Below are positions 26,761 to 35,773 of a stretch of DNA of 64,000 bases, piece by piece. A program made the translations under genes and the position numbers. The stretch is from positions 46,656 through 110,655 of the forward strand of contig NZ_JBBDYL010000042.1 of assembly GCF_040901545.1 (NCBI RefSeq), read 5' to 3'. The notes beneath the pieces were generated by a model that was not told the DNA's origin, ran no database searches, and saw only the letters and a program-made list of their open reading frames with translations. The number at the start of each line of letters is the position of its first letter. Position 1 is the first letter of the stretch. Source of the DNA: Sulfuricaulis sp040901545. GTDB taxonomy: Bacteria; Pseudomonadota; Gammaproteobacteria; Acidiferrobacterales; Sulfurifustaceae.

Positions 26761-26940
26761 TCAGCGCTTGTCAAAGACACTTAACTGGTCGGTAGTGCGG
26801 CGTCCTGCAGTTGCTCGACGGGGAGATTTGCTTGGTTCCCAGCGTACTTCTTTCCGTCGATCCGCTATGAAGCGACGCGACATTTTACGGCGCTCAGTGC
26901 CTTTATAAACCGACCTGCCTGTGCCATTTTGGTTAGTCAT
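26761..26940 (-). CDS. Very small arginine-rich protein
   Basis: 59 residues, from the ATG at 26940 to a TGA at 26761. It contains a regular series of paired arginines: ERRKMSRRFIADRRKEVRW, then RRATAGRR. The spacing is non-random and resembles small basic proteins seen in related bacteria, but I know no function. The shine-dalgarno is weak (GGAAGCGAG about 5-12 bases upstream). The predicted charge is very high, so binding to nucleic acid or acidic surfaces is a guess. Confidence 0.5.
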   Translation of the reverse strand: MTNQNGTGRSVYKGTERRKMSRRFIADRRKEVRWEPSKSPRRATAGRRTTDQLSVFDKR

Positions 26941-27409
26941 GATTCTCGCTTCCAGTCGGGTTTTCGACAGCAGTTACCCGATTGTTTAACTTAACTGGGA
27001 TATTATAGATGCAGAAAATATGCCAGCCGCTGCCCCATCCGAATAAAGGATTTTCATTAGCCAAGAAAATATGCCCATTCATGGACGGGTCAAGACTCTT
27101 GACTCAAAGGCGTAATCCGTATTTCCCGTGCCTTTGTTCGGTACCTTTCGGCAGCTATTTCATAATGGCCCTGGGAAAAATGGGGCAAACTCCGGGGCGC
27201 CACCTGTTATATAACTATTTGAATTACAAAGGTCATTAATTCTCCCTCGTCCAAGCCTGGATGCGCGGGATCGTTATTCCAAAATTGGCACGTTCAATGC
27301 ATCTAAAACTGTCGGGGAGCGTATCGTTTTCGCATTGGATGTGATGAGCGGCTCTCCAAGATTGCTAATAAAGGACAAGTAAATACTGAATTTTGTGGAG
27401 ACCATCAAT
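26941..27409. other. Intergenic gap before the small membrane protein
   Basis: 469 bp. A plus-strand frame at 27009-27239 has no ribosome binding site or family resemblance and is not accepted. No repeat or RNA gene seen. Confidence 0.3.
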
Positions 27410-27640
27410 ATGCTAAGCGTGATTTTGCAAACTTTGGTGATGTTGGGACAGGCACTGGCTATCGCGGCCGTGATTTACGGGATCTATCTCGCCATCAACG
27501 CCAGCTCGTATGCTGCCAGTGACGTTGAGGCTAAATCTCAGATAAAAGTGTCAGAGAGTGATGACAGGGCCGACAACGTAACCACCCTGACTCCGGGGCA
27601 CAATTCTACGAAATCTGTATCGTACAGAAGGGTTGCGTAA
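27410..27640 (+). CDS. Small single-span membrane protein
   Basis: 76 residues from the ATG at 27410, with GGAG 9 bases upstream; a GTG at 27395 would add 5 residues. One hydrophobic helix spans about residues 3-30 (LGQALAIAAVIYGIYLAI), followed by a polar tail rich in Ser, Asp and Thr. No family recognised. The upstream and downstream gaps make it a monocistronic unit. Confidence 0.5.
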   Translation: MLSVILQTLVMLGQALAIAAVIYGIYLAINASSYAASDVEAKSQIKVSESDDRADNVTTLTPGHNSTKSVSYRRVA

Positions 27641-27837
27641 TCCGGCAGAGTGCGGTTTCTCGGTTCATTCGTCGAGAATTCAATTCTCCCGCGGAGTATT
27701 ATTTACGCACTGGGAATAAAGTATTTCAAGGAAGATCGTCGACTTGCCGGAAAGCCGGACTCACCTGGGCCAGGCACTATGGAAAATTTCACCGTGGCAA
27801 CGTGATACGATACTGTCGACGAGTCAACCAAGCGGCG

Positions 27838-29520
27838 TCATTCATCTGTAACACAGCCTTCTGATGCGGTCTTGACGCACTTGATGTATTTATAAAGCGC
27901 TCCACGCGCCGCCTTGTATGGCGGCATCTTCCAATCCGTTTTACGCTTTGCCATTTCAGCGTCACTGACTGCGACGCTTAATTCATTTTTTGCGGCATCC
28001 ATCGTAATGACGTCCCCATTGCGAACCAGCCCGATGGGCCCGCCCTCCTGCGCTTCCGGCACCACGTGGCCGATGATAAATCCGTGCGACCCACCCGAGA
28101 ACCGACCATCGGTGATCAGGGCTACGTCTTTCCCCAATCCCGCTCCCATGATCGCCGAAGTCGGGGTCAACATCTCCGGCATCCCGGGTCCGCCCTTCGG
28201 ACCTTCATAGCGGATCACCACCACATCGCCCTTCTTGATATCACCTCGCTCGAGGCCCCGCAGCATATCCTCTTCGCATTCGAAGATCCGTGCCGGACCG
28301 GAAAACCGCATCCCTTCCTTGCCGGTGAGTTTGGCGACGGATCCTCCCGGCGCCAGATTGCCTCTGAGTATCTGGATATGGCCGGTCGGCTTGATTGGTT
28401 TTTCAAGCGGCATGATTACATCCTGACCGGCCTTTAGCCCGGGAAGACGCGCCAGATTTTCCTCGATGGTTTTTCCGGTAACGGTAAGACACTCTCCGTG
28501 CAGCAAGCCCTTGCCAAGCAAATACTTCATCACACCGGGCGTACCGCCGACACGGTGCAGGTCTTCCATCACGTATTTTCCGGAAGGTTTGAGATCCGCA
28601 AGAAATGGAACACGATTGCTCATATTCTGGAAATCATCGATGGTCAGCGGAACATCAACCGCGCGGGCCATGGCGATGAGATGCAACACGGCGTTGGTGG
28701 AGCCGCCCAGCGCCATTACGATCGTCATGGCGTTTTCAAACGCCTTGCGAGTCATGATATCGCGCGGCTTGATGTCGTTTTCGAGCAAGTGACGAATGGC
28801 CTTCCCGGCATTGAGGCATTCATCCAGCTTGCCCGGTTCGACCGCAGGTGTGGACGAGCTGTACGGAAGTGACATTCCGAGTGCTTCGATGGCGCTCGCC
28901 ATGGTATTTGCGGTGTACATGCCTCCGCAGGCCCCGGCTCCGGGACAGGCATGCTGCACGATATCCATGCGCGTTGCTTCGTCGATCTTTCCGGCGATGA
29001 ATTCGCCGTAGCTCTGAAACGCGGAAATAATATCGAGGGTCTCCCGATGTCGGCTGTATCCGGGTTTGATGGTGCCGCCGTAAACCATGATCGCCGGGCG
29101 GTTCAACCGGGCCATGGCGATGAGACACCCGGGCATGTTTTTGTCGCATCCGGGCAGCGTGATCAGCGCGTCGTACCACTGCGCGCTTACGACCGTTTCA
29201 ATCGAATCGGCAATGAGGTCGCGTGACTGCAAAGAATAACTCATGCCTTCCGTGCCCATGGAAATGCCATCGCTGACGCCAATGGTATTGAAGCGCAGGC
29301 CCACCATACCGGCGGCACTCACACCCTCCTTCACTTTGGCGGCAAGATCGTTCAGATGCATATTGCAGGTGTTACCTTCCCACCACATCGAAGCAATACC
29401 GACCTCGGCACGGCTCATGTCGTCTTGCGTAAGCCCGGCGCCGTAGAGCATGGCCTGGGAGGCGCCCATGGACTTGGGCTCGGTTACACGGGAACTGTAG
29501 CGGTTTAACTTCTTGGACAT
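27838..29520 (-). CDS. ilvD: Dihydroxy-acid dehydratase
   Basis: 560 residues, the shorter IlvD class. Iron-sulfur ligands are seen in LPGCDKNMPGC and in CPGAGACGGMYTAN, and the C-terminal DGRFSGGSHGFIIGH is intact. The enzyme makes the 2-oxo acids of isoleucine and valine. The shorter class usually carries a [2Fe-2S] cluster, unlike E. coli IlvD; that is family knowledge, not seen here. It stands alone, without ilvBN or ilvC. Confidence 0.96.
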   Translation of the reverse strand: MSKKLNRYSSRVTEPKSMGASQAMLYGAGLTQDDMSRAEVGIASMWWEGNTCNMHLNDLAAKVKEGVSAAGMVGLRFNTIGVSDGISMGTEGMSYSLQSRDLIADSIETVVSAQWYDALITLPGCDKNMPGCLIAMARLNRPAIMVYGGTIKPGYSRHRETLDIISAFQSYGEFIAGKIDEATRMDIVQHACPGAGACGGMYTANTMASAIEALGMSLPYSSSTPAVEPGKLDECLNAGKAIRHLLENDIKPRDIMTRKAFENAMTIVMALGGSTNAVLHLIAMARAVDVPLTIDDFQNMSNRVPFLADLKPSGKYVMEDLHRVGGTPGVMKYLLGKGLLHGECLTVTGKTIEENLARLPGLKAGQDVIMPLEKPIKPTGHIQILRGNLAPGGSVAKLTGKEGMRFSGPARIFECEEDMLRGLERGDIKKGDVVVIRYEGPKGGPGMPEMLTPTSAIMGAGLGKDVALITDGRFSGGSHGFIIGHVVPEAQEGGPIGLVRNGDVITMDAAKNELSVAVSDAEMAKRKTDWKMPPYKAARGALYKYIKCVKTASEGCVTDE

Positions 29521-29615
29521 ACCTTTTCTCCAGATCAGGGGCCGATGACGGACTCTGCCGCGCGATGGCCGGAAACTTCATTCTATTTGAAAGTTTCTAC
29601 ATGAACAAAATACTG

Positions 29616-30348
29616 TCAGAACTGGTATTCGATACCAGTGCGGCAGATTACATCGGATTGATCGACAAATTGTGGCGGGTGGCTGTCATGCGTTATTTCC
29701 AGTGAGAAACTCAGTTCAAGCCGGTCGGTCAACTTGACCTGAAGCGAGGCCTGTTCCAATGCAAGAAAATCCTGGAAATCACCGGTGGCTGGCTGGTAAT
29801 ACGTGGCGCTGCCCAAGCGGACGGTTTCATTCAACCGGTACTTCACAACGACATAAAAATTTCCGCGTAACAGCGTATCTACCCCGGCATTGGTTGCCCC
29901 TGGGCTTGCGTCGAGCTCTTCGCGCGGGAAAAAGCCTCCAACGCCGGTAACTGCAGCAACTCTGTCATCTTCCGTCTTATATATTACCTGGCGCAAAGTG
30001 CCCCCCCAGCAGGCCGCGAAAGGACAGGCGGGTAAATTCATTTTGTTCAGCTTGCCCAAAGGCCTCCCGCGCCCGACGTTCGGTGATTTTGCGAACATGA
30101 CGCGCATGCAAAAAACTCTTATTGGTATCCCGTATCCCACTGGTCTTCCCGGAGTCGTGGTTGAACACGATAAAATTCGTGACCGGGTTTTCATGCCACT
30201 ATAGGCTGGTTCCTACGCTTATGCTGGTGGCGGTTTTTTCGGTAATGCCGGATTGGTCGGTAATGGCCAAAGCGAACTGTCCGCTGAACCCGGGTTCCGG
30301 TTCCTTGATGCGGTTATCTTCAATAGTGACGATCGCTAAAGCGGGGTT
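29616..30348 (-). pseudogene. Decayed DUF481 (YdiY-like) outer membrane protein gene
   Basis: The C-terminal part in one frame, ending in DVICRTGIEYQF, has the alternating strands of the DUF481 salt-induced outer membrane family. Upstream coding continues in another frame (GQAEQNEFTRLSFRGLLGG). The switch falls at a run of seven C (30001-30007; G on the coding strand): removing one G restores the reading frame. Further upstream, the same frame holds an in-frame TAG at 30199-30201 in GTSL-stop-WHENPV, and before that FSGQFALAITDQSGITEKT is typical of the family. No intact start or signal peptide is visible; a TGA at 30349-30351 closes the frame. At least two lesions. Confidence 0.75.
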
Positions 30349-30650
30349 TCATCATACAAGATATCAAAGCAATCACCACGTCATAGCGCTATTGACCCTT
30401 CGTTTCGCTGAACAGATGAACTCGTCCTGCACGATTCATCCCAGACTGGACCCGGGTTCTAATTCAGGTAAGGCGATTATTATTTGTTTTTTGTACAAGC
30501 GTCATGACGCGCTCCGAATATTTGGCGTAATAGAATACTGATCTTACCGTAAACCGACCGCTATCCTAATTCGGAAATGTGAAATTCGGCTGTGCCATGG
30601 TTGTGCCAAACAGGCCTCTGAATCATAATGCGCCGTCCTTTCTTCAGATC
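30349..30650. other. Gap between the pseudogene and the MBL-fold gene
   Basis: 302 bp. It probably contains the lost N-terminal part of the DUF481 gene and the promoter for the downstream gene. Nothing else is recognisable. Confidence 0.3.
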
Positions 30651-31613
30651 ATGACCGCACCGCACTTCCAGGATTTCGATCACGGGATCAGCCTTATAGA
30701 CGGCGATTATCAGCGCCGAGGGCTCGCGGCTATTTATCTTATTGTCGAGGGAAATCGGGCAGCGTTGATCGACACCGGTACCAGCCTGTCGGTGCCCGGA
30801 GTGATACGCGTGTTACGCGCCAAACGGATTCCACTTGAAAACGTCGATTTCGTCATTCCAACCCATGTACACCTTGACCATGCCGGCGGTGCGGGGGCCA
30901 TGATGCGGAATTTTCCCAATGCCCGTCTCGTGGTTCATCCGCGCGGGGCGCGCCACATGATCGATCCAAGCAGACTTATTGCCGGAGTTACTGAAGTTTA
31001 CGGAACTGAGTGGGTGGCAAGGTACTTCGGTGACATCCTACCGGTGGCTGCAGAGCGCGTCGTCGAGGCGCCCGATCATTTCACACTGGATTTCAATGGA
31101 CGCGAATTGCTGTTTCTCGACACACCCGGACATGCACGCCACCACTTTGTGGTTGTCGACAATCAGTCTAGCGGAATCTTTGCCGGCGACACTTTTGGTG
31201 TCTCGTACCGCGAGTTTGACACGCTGAGAGGGGCGTTTATCCTTCCCGCCACGCCACCGGTGCAGTTCGATCCTCCGGCGCATCATGCCACCATCGACCG
31301 GCTGGCGGGTCTTCGCCCACGACGGATCTTCCTGACCCATTTCGGTTATGTCTCAGAAGTTGACCGTTTAGCCCGGGATATGCACGAGTTACTGGATGCC
31401 TACGTTGAACTCGCCAACCAGGTCAGGGAGGCGGGAGCCGCTCGCATCGGACAGCTCATACAGGGTCAGCGCGATATTCTATATCCCCGCCTCGCGCAGC
31501 ACGGTTGCAAACTCGATGAGAACCAGATTGAAATGTTGCTGGCGGGCGACTTGAAAATAAACGCTCAAGGCCTGGCCTTTTGGCTCGATCACGATTCATC
31601 ACGGAAAAATTGA
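30651..31613 (+). CDS. Metallo-beta-lactamase-fold hydrolase
   Basis: 320 residues from the ATG at 30651; an upstream start at 30579 would add 24 residues that do not look like the fold. The metal motif THVHLDHAGG gives His72, His74, Asp76 and His77; a later FLDTPGHARHH and IFAGDTFG supply further ligands, and FLTHFG the last. Glyoxalase II-like members hydrolyse thioesters. It lies 157 bp upstream of prpE on the same strand, so a role with acyl-CoA is thinkable but not shown. Confidence 0.85.
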   Translation: MTAPHFQDFDHGISLIDGDYQRRGLAAIYLIVEGNRAALIDTGTSLSVPGVIRVLRAKRIPLENVDFVIPTHVHLDHAGGAGAMMRNFPNARLVVHPRGARHMIDPSRLIAGVTEVYGTEWVARYFGDILPVAAERVVEAPDHFTLDFNGRELLFLDTPGHARHHFVVVDNQSSGIFAGDTFGVSYREFDTLRGAFILPATPPVQFDPPAHHATIDRLAGLRPRRIFLTHFGYVSEVDRLARDMHELLDAYVELANQVREAGAARIGQLIQGQRDILYPRLAQHGCKLDENQIEMLLAGDLKINAQGLAFWLDHDSSRKN

Positions 31614-31722
31614 CTTTTTGATATACCTTGAGCAAAAAACCCGCGTGGGGTTCAATAAGGGCTTGGCGGAATTGGCATTCAGCACCGACTTGCTGTTTGA
31701 AGGGAAATAAAAAAATTTTCAC

Positions 31723-31749
31723 CGGGTCAGGCGCTCACCAGCTGACCCG
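31723..31749 (+). promoter_or_regulatory. Inverted repeat upstream of prpE
   Basis: Perfect 8-bp arms CGGGTCAG (31723-31730) and CTGACCCG (31742-31749) around 11 bases, ending 21 bases before the prpE start. Position fits an operator or a leader hairpin of the methylcitrate operon. No T-tract follows. Confidence 0.5.
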
Positions 31750-31770
31750 AATAATTCACGTGAGGTTGCT

Positions 31771-33675
31771 ATGACAAGCAAATACCAAGCTACATACCTC
31801 CGTTCGCTTGCCGATCCCGAAAATTTCTGGGACGAGGCCGCGCATTCCCTCCATTGGCACAAAAAATGGGAGCGCGTCATGGACGATACGCGACAACCTT
31901 TCTATCGGTGGTTTCCCGGCGGTCTCTTCAACACGTGCTACAACGCCGTGGACCGTCATGTTGAAAACGGACGCGCCGACCAGCCGGCGTTGATTTATGA
32001 CAGCCCGGTCACTCAAACCATAAAGACCTTCAGTTACCGGCAATTGCGCGATGAAGTCGCGCGCTTCGCCGGAATGCTCACCAGCCAGGGGATCGCCAAG
32101 GGAGACCGGGTCATTATCTACATGCCGATGGTCCCGGAGGCCGTCATCGCCATGCTCGGCTGCGCACGCATCGGTGCGATACACTCGGTCGTGTTTGGCG
32201 GTTTTGCCGCCCCTGAATTGGCCAAGCGCATCGACGATGCCGAACCCAAAATGATCGTTTCGGCTTCTTGCGGTATCGAACCCAACCGTGTCGTCGAATA
32301 CAAACCACTGCTCGACGAGGCAATCCGCCTCGCGGCTCACAGACCGCAACGTTGCATCATCCTGCAACGACCCGAGGCCCGGGCGGCACTTATCCCCGGT
32401 CGTGATGTCGACTGGAACGAAGCCATGGCGGGGGCCAGGCCGGTTGACTGCCTCCCGGTTGCCTCGACCGATCCGCTGTATATTCTCTATACCTCCGGCT
32501 CCACCGGCGTGCCAAAAGGCGTGGTGCGCGACAACGGCGGTCATGCCGTGGCACTCGCATGGAGCATGCGGCATGTTTACGGTGTCGATCCCGGCGAGGT
32601 GTACTGGGCGGCATCGGATATCGGCTGGGTGGTCGGCCACTCTTATATTGTCTATGGGCCACTCCTGCATGGTTGCACCACCGTTCTTTATGAAGGTAAA
32701 CCGGTGGGCACGCCCGACCCGGGCGCCTTCTGGCGTGTTATTTCCCAACACAAGGTTTCGACGCTATTCACCGCACCGACTGCCTTCCGTGCCATCAAGC
32801 GCGACGATCCAAATGGCGCCCATATTCATAAATACGACCGGACAGGGTTCCGCACGCTGTTTCTCGCGGGCGAGCGCTGCGATCCTGACACGCTGCATTG
32901 GGCGGAAAACCATCTCGGTGTTCCGGTGATCGATCACTGGTGGCAAACTGAAACCGGCTGGGCGATCTCCGCCAACTGTATCGGTATTGAAAAATTGCCC
33001 GTCAAGCCCGGTTCAGCCACCAAACCTGTCCCCGGATACAACGTGCAGGTACTCGACAATCACGGCAAACCCGTCAGTGACGGAAATATCGGCAGCATCG
33101 TCATCAAATTGCCCCTGCCGCCCGGCAGCTTGCCGACCATGTGGAACAACGACGCCGGATATAAAAAATACTATCTCGATCCCTTTCCCGGCTATTACCT
33201 CACGGGCGATGCCGGTTACATGGACAGTGACGGGTATCTCTGGATCATGAGTCGCACCGACGACATTATCAACGTCGCCGGTCACCGGCTTTCAACCGGC
33301 GCCATGGAAGAAGTCCTGGCTTCGCATCCCGACGTGGCCGAGTGCGCCGTGATCGGCGCCGCGGATGAATTAAAAGGGGAATCGCCGGTCGGGCTCATCG
33401 TGCTGAAAGCCGGTGTGACCCGTGCTCACAACGTCATCACGCAAGAGGTGGTGCAGCGCGTGCGTGAAAAGATCGGACCGGTCGCCGCATTCAAGCACGC
33501 GGTCGTGGTGAAACGCCTGCCGAAAACGCGATCGGGCAAGGTCCTGCGCGGAACCATGCGGAAAATCGCCGACGGCCAGCCATACCAAGTACCGCCGACC
33601 ATAGACGATCCGGCCATATTGGGAGAGATCGCGGAGTCATTCCGTACTATCGGTTATCCACACAAGCAGGACTGA
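31771..33675 (+). CDS. prpE: Propionyl-CoA synthetase
   Basis: 634 residues. The P-loop is YTSGSTGVPKGVVRDNGG, and the C-terminal acetylatable lysine lies in PKTRSGKVLRGTMRKI. It is closer to PrpE than to Acs (for instance the V-R-D-N-G-G following the P-loop) and its position heads the operon. It activates propionate with ATP and CoA. GAGG lies 5 bases before the ATG. A Pat-type acetyltransferase could regulate it at the Lys. Confidence 0.93.
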   Translation: MTSKYQATYLRSLADPENFWDEAAHSLHWHKKWERVMDDTRQPFYRWFPGGLFNTCYNAVDRHVENGRADQPALIYDSPVTQTIKTFSYRQLRDEVARFAGMLTSQGIAKGDRVIIYMPMVPEAVIAMLGCARIGAIHSVVFGGFAAPELAKRIDDAEPKMIVSASCGIEPNRVVEYKPLLDEAIRLAAHRPQRCIILQRPEARAALIPGRDVDWNEAMAGARPVDCLPVASTDPLYILYTSGSTGVPKGVVRDNGGHAVALAWSMRHVYGVDPGEVYWAASDIGWVVGHSYIVYGPLLHGCTTVLYEGKPVGTPDPGAFWRVISQHKVSTLFTAPTAFRAIKRDDPNGAHIHKYDRTGFRTLFLAGERCDPDTLHWAENHLGVPVIDHWWQTETGWAISANCIGIEKLPVKPGSATKPVPGYNVQVLDNHGKPVSDGNIGSIVIKLPLPPGSLPTMWNNDAGYKKYYLDPFPGYYLTGDAGYMDSDGYLWIMSRTDDIINVAGHRLSTGAMEEVLASHPDVAECAVIGAADELKGESPVGLIVLKAGVTRAHNVITQEVVQRVREKIGPVAAFKHAVVVKRLPKTRSGKVLRGTMRKIADGQPYQVPPTIDDPAILGEIAESFRTIGYPHKQD

Positions 33676-33686
33676 CAAGGCCAATC

Positions 33687-34577
33687 ATGACTGACAACCA
33701 AAGCCCCGGGGCCCGTCTGCGCGCAGCTATACGCCAGGAAAAACCGCTGCAGATCGTGGGAACAATAAATGCCTATTCCGCATTGCTGGCACAACGCGCC
33801 GGGTTCCGCGCCTTGTATCTCTCGGGTGCGGGTGTGGCCAACGCCTCTTACGGATTGCCCGATCTCGGCATGACTACCTTGGACAATGTGCTCGAGGACG
33901 TGGGCCGGATCACCGCCGTTACGCGGCTGCCGTTGCTGGTCGATGCCGACACCGGTTTCGGCGGCGCCTTCAACATCGCGCGCACCGTGCGCCGCATGAC
34001 TCGCGCAGGCGCCGCCGCGATTCATATCGAGGATCAGGTGCAAGCCAAACGCTGCGGGCACCGCCCCGGCAAGGCTCTCGTCAGCCAGGAAGAAATGGCC
34101 GACCGGATCAAGGCCGCCGTCGACGCGCGCGATGACAAGGATTTCGCGATCATGGCACGAACCGATGCGCTGGCGATCGAGGGTCTTGGACCGGCCATCG
34201 AGCGCGCCGTGTGCTATCGCGACGCCGGCGCCGACATGATTTTTGCCGAGGCCGTGACGGAGCTTGATCAATACAAAAAATTCACGGCTGGGGTGGGTGT
34301 GCCGGTATTGGCCAACATCACCGAATTCGGAAAAACACCTCTGTATTCCGTGGAAGAATTGCGCGCCTCCGGCGTGGGACTCGTGCTGTACCCGTTATCC
34401 GCCTTTCGCGCCGCCGCCAAGGCGGAACTGGCTGTCTACCAGACGATTCGGCGGGAGGGGACGCAGAAGAACGTGCTCGATGCCATGCAGACGCGATCCG
34501 AATTGTACGAGCTGCTCGGATACAACGCTTACGAACGCAAACTCGATGAACTATTCGCCAAAGAGAAACCATCATGA
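33687..34577 (+). CDS. prpB: 2-methylisocitrate lyase
   Basis: 296 residues. The signature AKRCGHRPGKALVSQEEM has the catalytic Cys in place of the isocitrate lyase KKCGH; DADTGFGGAFNIARTV provides the metal-binding aspartates. It splits 2-methylisocitrate into pyruvate and succinate. It starts 12 bp after prpE and its TGA overlaps the prpC start. Confidence 0.96.
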   Translation: MTDNQSPGARLRAAIRQEKPLQIVGTINAYSALLAQRAGFRALYLSGAGVANASYGLPDLGMTTLDNVLEDVGRITAVTRLPLLVDADTGFGGAFNIARTVRRMTRAGAAAIHIEDQVQAKRCGHRPGKALVSQEEMADRIKAAVDARDDKDFAIMARTDALAIEGLGPAIERAVCYRDAGADMIFAEAVTELDQYKKFTAGVGVPVLANITEFGKTPLYSVEELRASGVGLVLYPLSAFRAAAKAELAVYQTIRREGTQKNVLDAMQTRSELYELLGYNAYERKLDELFAKEKPS

Positions 34578-35734
34578 GCAATGAAATCGCTGACGCCGCA
34601 GCAATGAAACCGAAAAAATCCGTGGCACTTTCCGGCGTGCCAGCCGGCACTACCGCGCTTTGTTCCGTGGGCCGCAGCGGAAATGACCTGCATTATCGCG
34701 GCTACAACATCCTTGATTTTGCCGAACAGGCTGAATTCGAGGAGATTGCGTTTCTGCTCGTGCATGAAAGGCTTCCTGCCGCCGGGGAACTGGCGGCCTA
34801 CAAGCGCAAACTCAAATCGCTGCGCGGGCTGCCAATGAATGTCAGAACGGTGCTGGAAAACATCCCGCGCACGGCACACCCGATGGATGTTCTGCGCACC
34901 GGTTGCGCGGCGCTGGGAACCGTATTACCCGAAGATGACGAACATACTACGGAGGGCGCGTGTGACATCGCCGACCGGCTTATGGCCGCGTTCGGCTCCA
35001 TGCTGCTCTACTGGTATCACTTCGCGCGGGACGGCGAACGAATTGAAACGGAAACCGATGACGATTCCATCGGAGCGCATTTTCTGCACCTGCTGCACGG
35101 CCGCCGGCCATCGGCTGAATGGGAACGGGCGATGCACATATCGCTGATCCTGTACGCCGAACATGAATTCAACGCCTCGACGTTCACCGCCCGTGTCATT
35201 GCCGGAACCGGCTCGGACATGTATTCCTGCATTACCGGTGCGATTGGCGCGCTCCGCGGCCCCAAGCACGGCGGCGCCAACGAGGTAGCGTTCGATGTGC
35301 AGCGCCGGTATTCCAGCGCCGATGAAGCCGAGGCCGACATCAGGCGACGGCTGGCCAACAAGGAAATTATTATCGGCTTCGGCCATCCGGTATACACCAT
35401 CGGAGATCCGCGCAATCAGATCATCAAAAAGCTGGCGCACGATTTGTGCACCGACCGCGATGGACATCGGCTATTCGAAATTGCCGAACGCATCGAGACG
35501 GTAATGTGGAATGAAAAGAAAATGTTTCCCAATCTCGACTGGTTTTCAGCCGTGAGTTACCACCTGATGCGTATCCCGACCGCGCTGTTCACGCCCATCT
35601 TCGTGATCTCGCGCACCTCCGGGTGGTCGGCGCACGTCATTGAACAGCGTCAGGATGGCAAAATCATTCGTCCCAGCGCCGTCTACGTGGGGCCGGAACC
35701 CCGTCCCTACGTACCGCTTTCACAGCGGCGGTGA
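34574..35734 (+). CDS. prpC: 2-methylcitrate synthase
   Basis: 386 residues, shorter than the 427-residue GltA in this window and without the N-terminal NADH-binding part. Catalytic residues are in GPKHGGANEVAFD and IIGFGHPVYTIGDPR. It condenses propionyl-CoA with oxaloacetate. The ATG overlaps the prpB stop as ATGA, indicating translational coupling. Confidence 0.96.
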   Translation: MSNEIADAAAMKPKKSVALSGVPAGTTALCSVGRSGNDLHYRGYNILDFAEQAEFEEIAFLLVHERLPAAGELAAYKRKLKSLRGLPMNVRTVLENIPRTAHPMDVLRTGCAALGTVLPEDDEHTTEGACDIADRLMAAFGSMLLYWYHFARDGERIETETDDDSIGAHFLHLLHGRRPSAEWERAMHISLILYAEHEFNASTFTARVIAGTGSDMYSCITGAIGALRGPKHGGANEVAFDVQRRYSSADEAEADIRRRLANKEIIIGFGHPVYTIGDPRNQIIKKLAHDLCTDRDGHRLFEIAERIETVMWNEKKMFPNLDWFSAVSYHLMRIPTALFTPIFVISRTSGWSAHVIEQRQDGKIIRPSAVYVGPEPRPYVPLSQRR

Positions 35735-35773
35735 AATCATCTCCTCGCCGCAGCAATCGTTGAATTTGTCCAG

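Noticed and set aside
27009..27239. 76-codon plus-strand frame
   Set aside because: No ribosome binding site or similarity.
31756..32751. 331-codon minus-strand frame opposite prpE
   Set aside because: Antisense to a well-supported gene with no ribosome binding site and no known domain.
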